A stretch of DNA of 64,000 bases from CALKWS01 sp048594865 (GTDB taxonomy: Bacteria > Actinomycetota > Actinomycetes > Actinomycetales > Beutenbergiaceae). The notes under the pieces were generated by a model. That model did no database searches, had not been told where the DNA came from, and worked only from the letters and a program-made list of their open reading frames with translations. The stretch covers positions 1-64,000 of the forward strand of contig JBMDWZ010000076.1 of assembly GCA_048594865.1 (NCBI GenBank), read 5' to 3'. Shown here piece after piece: positions 33,323-41,415 of this stretch. How positions within the stretch are numbered: the stretch's first letter is position 1; every line of letters starts with the position of its first letter. A program made the translations under genes and the position numbers.

Positions 33323-33527
33323 GAGCTCTCCTTCACCTTGTTCAAATCTTTTCACGCCCTGTACAACACCACGACGGTGTGACACATTCCCGTCCGATCA
33401 GCTGTGAAGAGGTGAGTGCGAAGTTCAAGCCTACGGGGCATAATGGACGGCTGCCGGTTCGCCCACCGGCGCGCCATCAGGCAAAGACTCGGCTCGGCCC
33501 ATTGAGTACCGGAGAAGCACAACAACC

Positions 33528-35762
33528 GTGACCACTAGTGACATCCGATCCCGCGACGCGATGAATCGAGAGCAGTCATACGTTGACCTCGTCTACTCGC
33601 GTCTAGATGAGTTGCGCGCTCAGGTGCGCCAGCGCCTGCAGGCCATCCGCAGGCAGGGACCCAGCGGTTCACCCCAGAACCGGTCCGAGCGCGACGCCTT
33701 CGCCACCCTGTACGAGGACCGGATCGCGGCCCTCGACGCGGTGGAGGACCGGCTGGTGTTCGGACGCCTCGATCTACGCGACGGCGAACGCCGCTACATC
33801 GGGCGCCTCGGCATCTCCGACGCCGACCACTCCCCCGTTTTGACCGATTGGCGCGCGCCCGCCGCTCGCGCTTTCTACCAGGCCACCGCCCACAACCCCG
33901 GCGACGTCACCCTGCGCCGCCACCTGCAGACCCGGTCGCGCCAGGTGGTCTCGGTGGAAGACGACGTGCTGGATCTGGACGCACTGACCCAAGCCGCCGG
34001 CGACGACGTCGAACTGTCTGGCGAGGGTGCCCTGCTGGCCGCGTTGAACGCCTCACGAACAGGACGGATGGGTGACATCGTCGCCACCATCCAGGCCGAG
34101 CAGGACGCCATCATCCGCAGCGACCTGGACGGTGTGCTCGTGGTTCAGGGTGGGCCCGGCACCGGCAAGACGGCCGTCGCGTTGCACCGTGCCGCCTACC
34201 TGTTGTACTCCCACCGCCAGCGCCTGGAACGCTCCGGGGTGCTGCTGATCGGGCCCAGCCCGGTGTTCCTGCGGTACATCGAGCAGGTGCTGCCATCCCT
34301 GGGTGAAACCGGCGTGGTGTCCTCCACGATGGCGGACCTGGTTCCGGGCATTAGCGCGACAGCCACCGAGGCCCCTGCGGTCGCCCGGATCAAGGGGCGC
34401 GCGGAGTGGGGTCGAATCATCGCCCGTGCCGTGCGCAACAAGCAGCGGGTGCTGGGCGAACAGGACCTCAACGTCGAAGGCGTGCGGCTACGGCTGCGGC
34501 CCGCCGACGTCCGCGAGGCGCAGGCCAAGGCCCGCCGCACCGGACACCCGCACAACCGGGCGCGAGTCACCTTCGTGCAGACCATGCTCAACATCCTGGC
34601 GCGGCAATACTCCGAGCAGATCGGCAACGACTGGGACGAGCCGGGCACGGTCATCGAGGAGATCCGCACCGCACGCGACGTGCGCGTTGCCCTCAACCTA
34701 TGTTGGCTTCCGCTGACCCCCACCGGGCTGGTCTCAGAACTCCTCGCAAAGCCGCACAAGCTCTCCGCCGCGGCACCGCGGATGTCGGCCGCGGACCGTC
34801 GCGCCGTCCAGCGAGATGCGGGCGCCGCCTGGACGGTCGCCGACGTTCCGCTCATCGACGAGGCCGCCGAATTGATCGGCTCCGACGATGAAACCGATCG
34901 CGCCCAGGCCAAGATCGACGCCGCGCGCCGCGAAGAGGGCATCGCCTACGCCCGGGAGCTGTTGGAGGCCGGCGATGTCGGCGGCGGGATGGTGAACGCT
35001 GAGATGCTGGCGGACCGGTTCGCCGAGTTCGGCCCCCGTCTCACCACCGCCGAACGTGCCTACCGGGACCGCTCGTGGACCTACGGCCACATCGTCGTCG
35101 ATGAAGCTCAGGAACTGTCGGCGATGGCGTGGCGGGCGTTGCTCCGCCGATGCCCGTCGCGTTCGATGACGGTGGTGGGCGACGTCGCCCAAACGTCCTC
35201 CACGGCCGGCACCCGGGCGTGGGATGCGATGCTCGATCCGCTCTTGCGCAGGGGGTGGCGCACCGCGGAGTTGACCGTGAATTACCGCACCCCGGCCAGT
35301 GTGATGGATGCTGCTCGGGCCGCCGCGACCGCCGCCGATCCCGAGCATCCGCCGGCGCCGTTGCGATCGGCACGGGAGATTCCCGATGCGCTGCTCACCA
35401 CGCGGACCGATGATCTGGCCGCCGGGTTGTCTGACGTGCTGGCTTCGGAACGGAACCAGGAGCAGGCCGGCACTATCGCCATCATCGCGGCCACCCCGCG
35501 CCTGGCAGAACTCGCCGCCGCGCTGGACCTGCCGCAGGGACCCGCCGACCTCAGCTCCCAGGTGGTGTTGCTGGATCCAGCCGGTGCCAAGGGCCTGGAG
35601 TTCGACCGGGTGATCCTTGCCGAACCGAGCGAGATCATTGCTCAGGGCGACGTCGAAAGCGGAGCCGCGGATGTCTATGTCGCGATGACCCGGCCCACTC
35701 AACGGCTGCACGTGGTGCACACCGGGGAACTGCCACAAGGAATCGAAACGTCCACCGCGTGA
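33528..35762 (+). CDS. helR: HelR/HelD-like RNA polymerase recycling motor ATPase
   Basis: 744 residues of the UvrD-like superfamily 1 fold. An N-terminal helical arm (about 12-80, SYVDLVYSRLDELRAQVRQR) precedes Walker A GGPGTGKTAVALHRAAYLLY (208 onward). Later motifs include VVDEAQELS and VAMTRPTQRL. The long N-terminal arm and the insertion between the ATPase lobes match actinobacterial HelD-type proteins, which eject stalled RNA polymerase; HelR confers rifampicin tolerance in Streptomyces. The GTG start has GGAG 13 nt upstream, so the start is less certain; ATG 33561 is an alternative. No rifamycin-associated inverted repeat was found upstream. Confidence 0.85.
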   Translation: MTTSDIRSRDAMNREQSYVDLVYSRLDELRAQVRQRLQAIRRQGPSGSPQNRSERDAFATLYEDRIAALDAVEDRLVFGRLDLRDGERRYIGRLGISDADHSPVLTDWRAPAARAFYQATAHNPGDVTLRRHLQTRSRQVVSVEDDVLDLDALTQAAGDDVELSGEGALLAALNASRTGRMGDIVATIQAEQDAIIRSDLDGVLVVQGGPGTGKTAVALHRAAYLLYSHRQRLERSGVLLIGPSPVFLRYIEQVLPSLGETGVVSSTMADLVPGISATATEAPAVARIKGRAEWGRIIARAVRNKQRVLGEQDLNVEGVRLRLRPADVREAQAKARRTGHPHNRARVTFVQTMLNILARQYSEQIGNDWDEPGTVIEEIRTARDVRVALNLCWLPLTPTGLVSELLAKPHKLSAAAPRMSAADRRAVQRDAGAAWTVADVPLIDEAAELIGSDDETDRAQAKIDAARREEGIAYARELLEAGDVGGGMVNAEMLADRFAEFGPRLTTAERAYRDRSWTYGHIVVDEAQELSAMAWRALLRRCPSRSMTVVGDVAQTSSTAGTRAWDAMLDPLLRRGWRTAELTVNYRTPASVMDAARAAATAADPEHPPAPLRSAREIPDALLTTRTDDLAAGLSDVLASERNQEQAGTIAIIAATPRLAELAAALDLPQGPADLSSQVVLLDPAGAKGLEFDRVILAEPSEIIAQGDVESGAADVYVAMTRPTQRLHVVHTGELPQGIETSTA

Positions 35763-35804
35763 GACGATTCGGCTCAAAACTCACTCCTAGAGCACGATAG
35801 GACC

Positions 35805-37010
35805 GTGGTGAAGGCCTTACTTTTAGAGAACATCCACCCGCTCGCCGCTGACATGCTCAGCGCCGCTGGAGTCGAGGTGTCCACCAGGCGTGGCGCCTTG
35901 GACGAGGACGAGCTCATCGAAGAGCTCCAGGGTGTAACGCTGCTCGGTATCCGGTCCAAGACGACCGTCTCGCAAAAGGTGCTCGACGAGGCGAAGGATC
36001 TGCAGGCGGTGGGGGCGTTCTGCATCGGAACGAACCAGATCGACCTGGCTAGCGCGGTGGACAATGGGGTGGCCGCGTTCAACGCCCCGTTCTCCAACAC
36101 CCGCTCGGTGGTGGAGTTGGCGCTGGCCGAGATCATCGCGTTGACCCGGCGCCTGACCGAGAAGGACAAGGCCCTGCACAACGGTGTCTGGGACAAATCC
36201 TCCGACGGCGCCCACGAGGTCCGCGGCCGCACCCTGGGCATCATCGGCTACGGCAACATCGGCACCCAGCTCTCCGTGGTTGCCGAAGCCTTGGGAATGC
36301 GAGTGATCTTCTTCGATACCGCGGAGAAGTTGGCGCTGGGTAACGCCCGGCGGGTCGCGACCCAAGATGAACTCTTGCAGACCGCCGATGTGGTGACCCT
36401 GCACGTCGACGGCAGGCTCGGCAACGCCGGCATGTTCGGAGCCAAACAGTTCCAACAGATGAAGCCCGGGGCGATCTTCCTCAACCTTTCGCGCGGGTTC
36501 GTGGTGGACTACGCGGGTCTGCGTGAGGCTATCGAATCCGGTGCGCTGGCGGGCGCCGCGGTGGACGTGTTTCCCGATGAGCCCAAAAGCAACGGCGACC
36601 CCTTTGACTCCACGTTGCGCGGCCTACCGAACGTGGTCCTGACCCCGCACGTGGGTGGATCGACCGAAGAGGCTCAACAGGACATTGGCGTGTTCGTGGC
36701 CGGTAAGTTGCGCGATTACCTTTACGGCGGGTCCACGTCGCTCAGCGTCAATATGCCCACGCTCACCCTGGGCACCCCAGAGCCCGGAAGGCACCGCCTC
36801 ACGCACCTGCACCGCAACGTGCCCGGAGTGCTGGCCGATCTTAACCAGGTGTTGTCCGCAGGCGGGGCGAACATCGATTCCCAGATGCTCGCCACCGCCG
36901 GGGACGTGGGTTACGTGGTCACCGATATTTCGGTGCCGCTACCGGCCGAGGCGCTGCGTCACCTACGCTCCTTCGACAGCACCATCCGCGTTCGAGAACT
37001 GGGTGCCTAG
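35805..37010 (+). CDS. serA: D-3-phosphoglycerate dehydrogenase (short, ACT-domain type)
   Basis: 401 residues; first step of serine biosynthesis from 3-phosphoglycerate. Substrate-binding segment GIRSKTTVSQ, the GAFCIGTNQIDL motif, the NAD-binding GIIGYGNIGTQLSVVAEALGM, LSRGFVVDYAGL and catalytic TPHVGGSTEEAQ are present. A C-terminal ACT domain covers about 325-401. The length and motifs are like the E. coli enzyme; the roughly 530-residue form with an extra intervening domain, common in actinobacteria, is not what is encoded here. Start at tandem GTGs (35805 or 35808). Confidence 0.93.
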   Translation: MVKALLLENIHPLAADMLSAAGVEVSTRRGALDEDELIEELQGVTLLGIRSKTTVSQKVLDEAKDLQAVGAFCIGTNQIDLASAVDNGVAAFNAPFSNTRSVVELALAEIIALTRRLTEKDKALHNGVWDKSSDGAHEVRGRTLGIIGYGNIGTQLSVVAEALGMRVIFFDTAEKLALGNARRVATQDELLQTADVVTLHVDGRLGNAGMFGAKQFQQMKPGAIFLNLSRGFVVDYAGLREAIESGALAGAAVDVFPDEPKSNGDPFDSTLRGLPNVVLTPHVGGSTEEAQQDIGVFVAGKLRDYLYGGSTSLSVNMPTLTLGTPEPGRHRLTHLHRNVPGVLADLNQVLSAGGANIDSQMLATAGDVGYVVTDISVPLPAEALRHLRSFDSTIRVRELGA

Positions 37011-37046
37011 TAACGACAACGCTTACCGACAGCTACACCGCTTTGG

Positions 37047-37250
37047 TCAGCCCGTCTTTCGTGGCTTGAACGTGCGCTTGGCGTCACCGACCACTTCAGG
37101 TCCGTGCACCGCACCGGTGTTGCGCGCAGAATCTCCGGTGGGGTGTGAGCCGCCGGACTTGCGCTTTAGCGCCTCCCGCATCTTTGCTTTCGCCTCATCG
37201 AGCGCCTGAGCGTCATCGGCCGAGGGCTTAGAACTATCTGAAGACGGCAT
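37047..37250 (-). CDS. Small DUF5302-like protein
   Basis: 67 residues, highly charged and probably disordered. The EAKAKMREALKRKSG helix and the GAVHGP tail motif resemble the actinobacterial DUF5302 family. A perfect AGGAGG lies 5-6 nt before the ATG, which supports it as a real gene despite its size. It converges with serA. No function is known. Confidence 0.72.
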   Translation of the reverse strand: MPSSDSSKPSADDAQALDEAKAKMREALKRKSGGSHPTGDSARNTGAVHGPEVVGDAKRTFKPRKTG

Positions 37251-37377
37251 ATCTTCCTCCTGTGCGTAGGGGCACTACTGTGCCTCGTTGTCACAGGGCG
37301 CGCCAGCGTATTTCGTTCCCACGCCTCCCCCAGCACCAAGCACCGGCACAGCGGACATGGTGCACAGCCGTGGCGCG

Positions 37378-37848
37378 TTAGTCGAGTTCGACCTCGCGAC
37401 CGGCTCGGTCTACCCGTAGCGCGGTGATCGCCGCTTCGAAGTCCTCCAATGAGGCGAAGGCCTGATACACGCTGGCGAACCGCAGATACGCCACTTCGTC
37501 CAACTCGCGCAGCGGACCCAAGATCGTCAGGCCCACCTCGTGGGCGTCGATTTCTGCGAGCCCCATCGCTCGGATCGCTTCCTCAACCTGTTGAGCCAGC
37601 AGCGCCAGGTCGTCATCGGAAACCGGACGTCCCTGGCATGCCTTGGCTACGCCGTCGATCACCTTCTCGCGACTGAACGGCTCGATCGCCCCTGAACGTT
37701 TGACCACGGTCAGACTGGTGGTCTCCAGGGTGGTGAACCGGCGCGAACACTCCGGGCACTGCCTGCGCCGGCGAATGCTTCCGCCGTCGTCCGCGGTCCT
37801 TGAATCGATCACGCGCGAGTCCGCGTGCCGACAGAACGGGCAATGCAC
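37378..37848 (-). CDS. nrdR: Transcriptional repressor NrdR
   Basis: 156 residues. An N-terminal zinc ribbon (CPFC at 3-6 and CPEC near 31-34) is followed by an ATP-cone domain (VVKRSGAIEPFSREKVIDGVAKAC). NrdR represses ribonucleotide reductase genes according to ATP/dATP levels. The start is GTG at 37848. The preceding 40 bp can form a hairpin that would cover the AAGGG ribosome binding region. Placed after the LysM gene, as in Mycobacterium (nrdR next to chiZ and lexA). Confidence 0.96.
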   Translation of the reverse strand: MHCPFCRHADSRVIDSRTADDGGSIRRRRQCPECSRRFTTLETTSLTVVKRSGAIEPFSREKVIDGVAKACQGRPVSDDDLALLAQQVEEAIRAMGLAEIDAHEVGLTILGPLRELDEVAYLRFASVYQAFASLEDFEAAITALRVDRAGREVELD

Positions 37849-37853
37849 GTGAG

Positions 37854-37882
37854 GGTTCCCTTCGCCGAAGTCCTAGGGAACC
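37854..37882 (-). promoter_or_regulatory. Hairpin immediately upstream of nrdR
   Basis: GGTTCCC and GGGAACC form a 7-bp inverted repeat with an inner CTTC/GAAG pairing, ending 5 nt before the nrdR GTG and including its purine-rich AAGGGAA. It could act as a weak terminator after the LysM gene or hide the nrdR ribosome binding site. Confidence 0.5.
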
Positions 37883-37916
37883 GTAGGCCCTGCCTTCCCC
37901 GGCGCGCAACCAGGTT

Positions 37917-38444
37917 TCACTCCCCGGGTACGGTCAGCTCCTGACCGGAGTGAATCGCCGAGGTCTGCAAGCCGTTGAGCGACTGAATCTGGGCGACTAC
38001 CTCGCGCACGTCCTGGCCGGGTGCTGCGACCCCGCTGGCGATGCTCCATAGGCTCTGTCCCTGTTGCACCACCACGACATCCACGCTCGCTGGGTTCGCG
38101 GCAGGCGTGGGGCTGTAGAACGCCGCACCGAGTCCGGCACCCAGCGCGATCGAGATGACGAACCCCAGCGCGATGAGGACTCGCCGACCGCGGGTGGTCA
38201 ACCGCAGGGGTGCTTGTGCCGCAGACGCACGGGCGGCGACCGGAGCATCGGGCACCGGGTTGTCGATGACCGGGTTGTCGATCACCGGCACGTCGACCAC
38301 CGGAGGGTCGATGACCGGGGTATCGATGACCGGGGCGTCGGTCGTAGGCAGGGCGGGCACCGCGCGCAGTGACCGGCGCCGGCTCGGTGCCAAGCGACCG
38401 GGCATGCTCCGGATGGGTACTGGGTGAAGGGCTAGTGCGCTCAT
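37917..38444 (-). CDS. LysM membrane protein, ChiZ/DivS-type SOS cell-division inhibitor candidate
   Basis: 175 residues: a basic N-terminal region, a PVID repeat tract (about 35-65), one transmembrane helix (about 92-114) and a C-terminal LysM domain (VVVQQGQSLWSIASG to SGQELTVPGE). This topology, and the location between nrdR and a divergent lexA, match M. tuberculosis Rv2719c (ChiZ) and are analogous to DivS/YneA, which stop division during the SOS response. The start is chosen from AAGGAG 8 nt upstream of ATG 38444. LexA-like boxes lie 40-100 bp upstream. Confidence 0.85.
   Translation of the reverse strand: MSALALHPVPIRSMPGRLAPSRRRSLRAVPALPTTDAPVIDTPVIDPPVVDVPVIDNPVIDNPVPDAPVAARASAAQAPLRLTTRGRRVLIALGFVISIALGAGLGAAFYSPTPAANPASVDVVVVQQGQSLWSIASGVAAPGQDVREVVAQIQSLNGLQTSAIHSGQELTVPGE
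38251..38340. repeat. 15-bp tandem repeat coding a PVID tract
   Basis: Six imperfect copies of a 15-bp unit (such as ATGACCGGGTTGTCG on the plus strand) encode successive five-residue units of the type D-x-P-V-I in the LysM protein. Confidence 0.9.
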
Positions 38445-38481
38445 CGGGCTTCTCCTTGATCGAGCGTAGAACTGGCGTACG

Positions 38482-38517
38482 TAGAACAACTGTTGGTACA
38501 GTAACACGAGCGTTCGA
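38482..38517. promoter_or_regulatory. LexA-like boxes and -10 for the LysM gene
   Basis: Two SOS-box-like sequences flank a minus-strand TACTGT hexamer (38498-38503): TAGAAC AACT GTTGGT (38482-38497, 8 of 12 matches) and TAACAC GAGC GTTCGA (38502-38517, 9 of 12). The same TACTGT hexamer next to a box occurs at recA. Confidence 0.45.
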
Positions 38518-38528
38518 CGACGCGCCAG

Positions 38529-38544
38529 TCGAACACATGTTTTG
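38529..38544. promoter_or_regulatory. LexA (SOS) box of lexA
   Basis: TCGAAC ACAT GTTTTG matches 9 of 12 bases of TCGAAC-N4-GTTCGA. It lies about 20 bp before the TAGAGT hexamer (38564-38569) and overlaps its -35 region, consistent with autorepression. Confidence 0.6.
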
Positions 38545-38579
38545 CGTTTGGCGCTTGAGCGCCTAGAGTGGTTGGTGAC

Positions 38580-38681
38580 ATGACCGCAACTTCACCACCG
38601 ACCACTGACATTCAGGCCGGAGCAGCCCTGAAGGCCCGTCAGGGTCCCAAATCCACAACTCGATCCAGGAGGACACCGTGA
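38580..38681 (+). CDS. 33-codon upstream reading frame of lexA (possible leader peptide)
   Basis: An ATG at 38580 opens a 33-residue frame rich in Thr, Pro, Arg and Ser. Its TGA overlaps the lexA GTG by 4 nt (GTGA). It starts 10 nt after a TAGAGT -10 hexamer, so it would be read first on the lexA message. The lexA ribosome binding site (AGGAGG) lies inside it. Translation is not proven. If real it would couple lexA translation to upstream ribosomes. Confidence 0.4.
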   Translation: MTATSPPTTDIQAGAALKARQGPKSTTRSRRTP

Positions 38682-39403
38682 GCGAGAACAACACCAACTC
38701 AGCCGAACCGGCGAAGAGCAAGAAGGCCGGACAACCGCTGTCCCCTCGGCAGCGCCAGATCATGGACTTCATCCGTTCGAACATCGAAACCAAGGGTTAC
38801 CCGCCCACCATGCGCGAGATCGGATCGTCGGTGGGCCTGGCCAGCCCGTCGTCAGTGAAGTACCAGCTCCGCGTACTAGAGGAGAAGGGCTACCTGCGGC
38901 GCGACCCGATCTCCACCCGCGCTATCGAGGTTCTGAACTCCGGTGACAAGCCAGAGACCAACGCCCCGGCGAGCGTGCGCGGCGCCCGGCAGATGTTCGT
39001 ACTGGGCGAAGGGGAGCACATCGATGCCGCCCCCTCGTACGTGCCGGTCGTGGGCCGAATCGCCGCCGGCGGTCCGGTGCTCGCCGAACAGGCCGTGGAA
39101 GACGTCTTCCCGCTGCCCCGCCAACTGGTGGGAGACGGCGAACTGTTCCTCCTCAAGGTCACCGGTGACTCGATGATCGACGTCGCGATTTGCGATGGCG
39201 ACTTCGTGGTCGTCCGGCAGCAGGAAGTCGCCGAGAACGGTGAGATCGTCGCCGCCATGATCGACGGCGAAGCAACCGTTAAGACGCTCAAGCGCACCAA
39301 GGATGCGGTCTGGCTATTACCCGCCAACTCCAACTACGCACCGATCGATGGCACCGAGGCGCAGATCCTCGGCCGAGTGGTGAGCGTGTTGCGCTCTCTC
39401 TAG
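38678..39403 (+). CDS. lexA: SOS repressor LexA
   Basis: 241 residues. The N-terminal winged helix-turn-helix (LSPRQRQIMDFIRSNIETKG to SSVKYQLRVLEEKGYL) binds SOS boxes. The self-cleavage site is the Ala-Gly bond A130-G131 in GRIAAGGP, and the catalytic dyad is S165 (GDSMIDV) and K202 (TVKTLK). The GTG start has AGGAGG 5-6 nt upstream. It is divergent from the LysM gene and convergent with dinG. Confidence 0.97.
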   Translation: MSENNTNSAEPAKSKKAGQPLSPRQRQIMDFIRSNIETKGYPPTMREIGSSVGLASPSSVKYQLRVLEEKGYLRRDPISTRAIEVLNSGDKPETNAPASVRGARQMFVLGEGEHIDAAPSYVPVVGRIAAGGPVLAEQAVEDVFPLPRQLVGDGELFLLKVTGDSMIDVAICDGDFVVVRQQEVAENGEIVAAMIDGEATVKTLKRTKDAVWLLPANSNYAPIDGTEAQILGRVVSVLRSL

Positions 39404-39411
39404 CTACTGTG

Positions 39412-41415
39412 TCACTTCGACGGTGAGGTGTCCCGGAGCCGCGTGAGCGCCGAGCGCACCAGGGCACCATCGGTCGTCGGCCACAGCGGGGGCAGGGAGG
39501 CCGCCAGGTAGGACCCGTAGCGTGCGGTGCGCAGCCGCGGGTCCAAGATGGCCACCACGCCTCGGTCGCCGACTCCGCGCACCAGGCGGCCCGCGCCCTG
39601 TGCGAGCAGCAGCGCGGCGTGTGAGGCAGCGACCGCCATGAACGCGTTACCGCCAGAGGCGGCGATGACCTCCTGGCGGGCCTGCCGAATCGGGTCATCG
39701 GGGCGCGGGAACGGGATCCGGTCGATCACCACCAGCTGGCAGGAATCTCCGGGCACGTCCACGCCCTGCCATAGCGACAGCGTCCCGAACAGGGAGGTCG
39801 CCGGGTCGGCGGCGAAGTCGCGGACCAGGGAGGCGATGGTGTCCTCACCCTGCATCAGCACCGGCGTATCGAGCCGTTCGCGCATCGCATCGGCGGCGAG
39901 TTGGGCTCCGCGGCGGGAGGAGAACAGGCCCAGGGTTCGCCCGCCCGCGGCCTCGATGAGCTCAGCGAGTTCGTCCAAGGTTTCCTCCGCGGTCCCGTCA
40001 CGGCCGGGCGGTGGCAGGTGCTTGGCCACGTAGATGATGCCTTGTTTGCCGTAATCGAACGGTGAATCCACCTGCAGTGCCCGGTAGTCCCCAAAGGACA
40101 TTCCGACGCTGCGGGCAGCGTGCTCGAAGCTACCGCCGAGGGCCAGGGTTGCCGAGGTCAGCACCGCTGAACGATCGGTGAACAGGTCATTGGCGATCGG
40201 GCTGGCCACGTCCAACGGGGCCAGCTTCAGCCGCGAGCCCTCCCCCGGTTGGCGGCCACGCTCACACCACAGCACGTCCACTCGGTTGCTCACGCGATCG
40301 GAGAGCAGGCGATCGGCTATCTCAAAGAGCACCAGCAGCGCCGAGTTCACCTGGGATCGGGCGCCGGCTTCCTCGGCCTTGGGCTTGCCCGAGTTCTCCG
40401 CGCGCATCGTGCTCATCGCCTCTCGGCAGGCGTCGGCGATCGACTGCACCAGCGGAACCATGGTCGCGGGCAGTCCAGCGGGCAGGCGCCCCTCGGGAAC
40501 GTCGTTCAGCGCATCGCGCAGACCCACGGCGGCGTCGTCCAGGGTCTTCAGTGGTAAGCCCGCGTGCCGCCGTGCCATCCGCGCGGTCCGGTCGATGGCG
40601 GCGGCGGACAGTTCCACGGTGGCCTGGGCGGTGACCCGGTCGGCGAGCTCGTGGGCCTCATCGACGATCAGGTGGTTGTGCTCGGGCAGCACCTTGGGCG
40701 AACCGGAGGCCGCGATACCCAAAATCGCGTGGTTGGTGACCACGACGTCAGCCAGCCGGGCGTCGGCTCTGGCGCGCTCGGGGAAACACTCGGAGATCAG
40801 CGGGCACCGTTGCCCCAGGCACTCCAAGGAGGTCACCGAGACCTGCCGCCAGGCCTTATCGCTGATGCCGGGGACCATGTCATCTCGGTCGCCGGTCTGG
40901 GTTTCCTTGGCCCACTCCCGCACGGCTACCACTTGGGCACCTAGGGAGTCATCGCGGGGCGCGGGATGCTCCTGCGCATCGGAGGGCCCAGCCTCGGAGG
41001 CCGAGAACAGGGCGTTGTCGTCATCCTGGGGGTAGCCACCCTGAATCTTGTGTAGGCACAGGTAGTTATGCCAGCCCTTGAGTAGCGCCACGTGTGGGTC
41101 ACGAGCCAGGTAGGGCCGCACCGAATCAGCCGCCAAGGGCAGATCATGGCCGAGGATCTGGCGTTGCAGAGCCAGGGTCGCAGTAGAGACCACGGCCCGC
41201 TCACCGGAGTTGATGGTGCGCAGCAACGCCGGCACCAGGTACGCCAGTGACTTACCGGTGCCGGTGCCCGCCTGAATGAGCACGTGTTCGGAGCCCTTCA
41301 GCGCACTGGCAACCTCGCGGGCCATCTGGTGCTGCCCCTCGCGCCGCGCACCGCCCATGGCGGCAACGACGTCATCTAGGACCCGATCGACGTCGGGTGG
41401 GCCATCCTTGCTCAT
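39412..41415 (-). CDS. dinG: DinG/XPD-type ATP-dependent DNA helicase
   Basis: 667 residues, superfamily 2 iron-sulfur helicase. Walker A is IQAGTGTGKSLAYLVPA near 50, the DEAH box is IVDEAHEL, and the C-terminal motif VI region is LAQGAGRLVRGVGDRG. Candidate Fe-S cysteines lie in NYLCLHK and in ECLGQRCPLISECF. Probably acts on forked or R-loop DNA. It overlaps hflX by 4 nt and is co-translated with it. No LexA box is visible in front. Confidence 0.92.
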   Translation of the reverse strand: MSKDGPPDVDRVLDDVVAAMGGARREGQHQMAREVASALKGSEHVLIQAGTGTGKSLAYLVPALLRTINSGERAVVSTATLALQRQILGHDLPLAADSVRPYLARDPHVALLKGWHNYLCLHKIQGGYPQDDDNALFSASEAGPSDAQEHPAPRDDSLGAQVVAVREWAKETQTGDRDDMVPGISDKAWRQVSVTSLECLGQRCPLISECFPERARADARLADVVVTNHAILGIAASGSPKVLPEHNHLIVDEAHELADRVTAQATVELSAAAIDRTARMARRHAGLPLKTLDDAAVGLRDALNDVPEGRLPAGLPATMVPLVQSIADACREAMSTMRAENSGKPKAEEAGARSQVNSALLVLFEIADRLLSDRVSNRVDVLWCERGRQPGEGSRLKLAPLDVASPIANDLFTDRSAVLTSATLALGGSFEHAARSVGMSFGDYRALQVDSPFDYGKQGIIYVAKHLPPPGRDGTAEETLDELAELIEAAGGRTLGLFSSRRGAQLAADAMRERLDTPVLMQGEDTIASLVRDFAADPATSLFGTLSLWQGVDVPGDSCQLVVIDRIPFPRPDDPIRQARQEVIAASGGNAFMAVAASHAALLLAQGAGRLVRGVGDRGVVAILDPRLRTARYGSYLAASLPPLWPTTDGALVRSALTRLRDTSPSK

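Noticed and set aside
37267..37284. Terminator for nrdR
   Set aside because: The GGCAC/GTGCC stem has only five pairs, lies about 95 nt after the stop and has no T tract.
38251..38340. Intergenic satellite or CRISPR-like array
   Set aside because: The units are 15 bp, contiguous and in frame within the LysM gene, coding a PVID tract.
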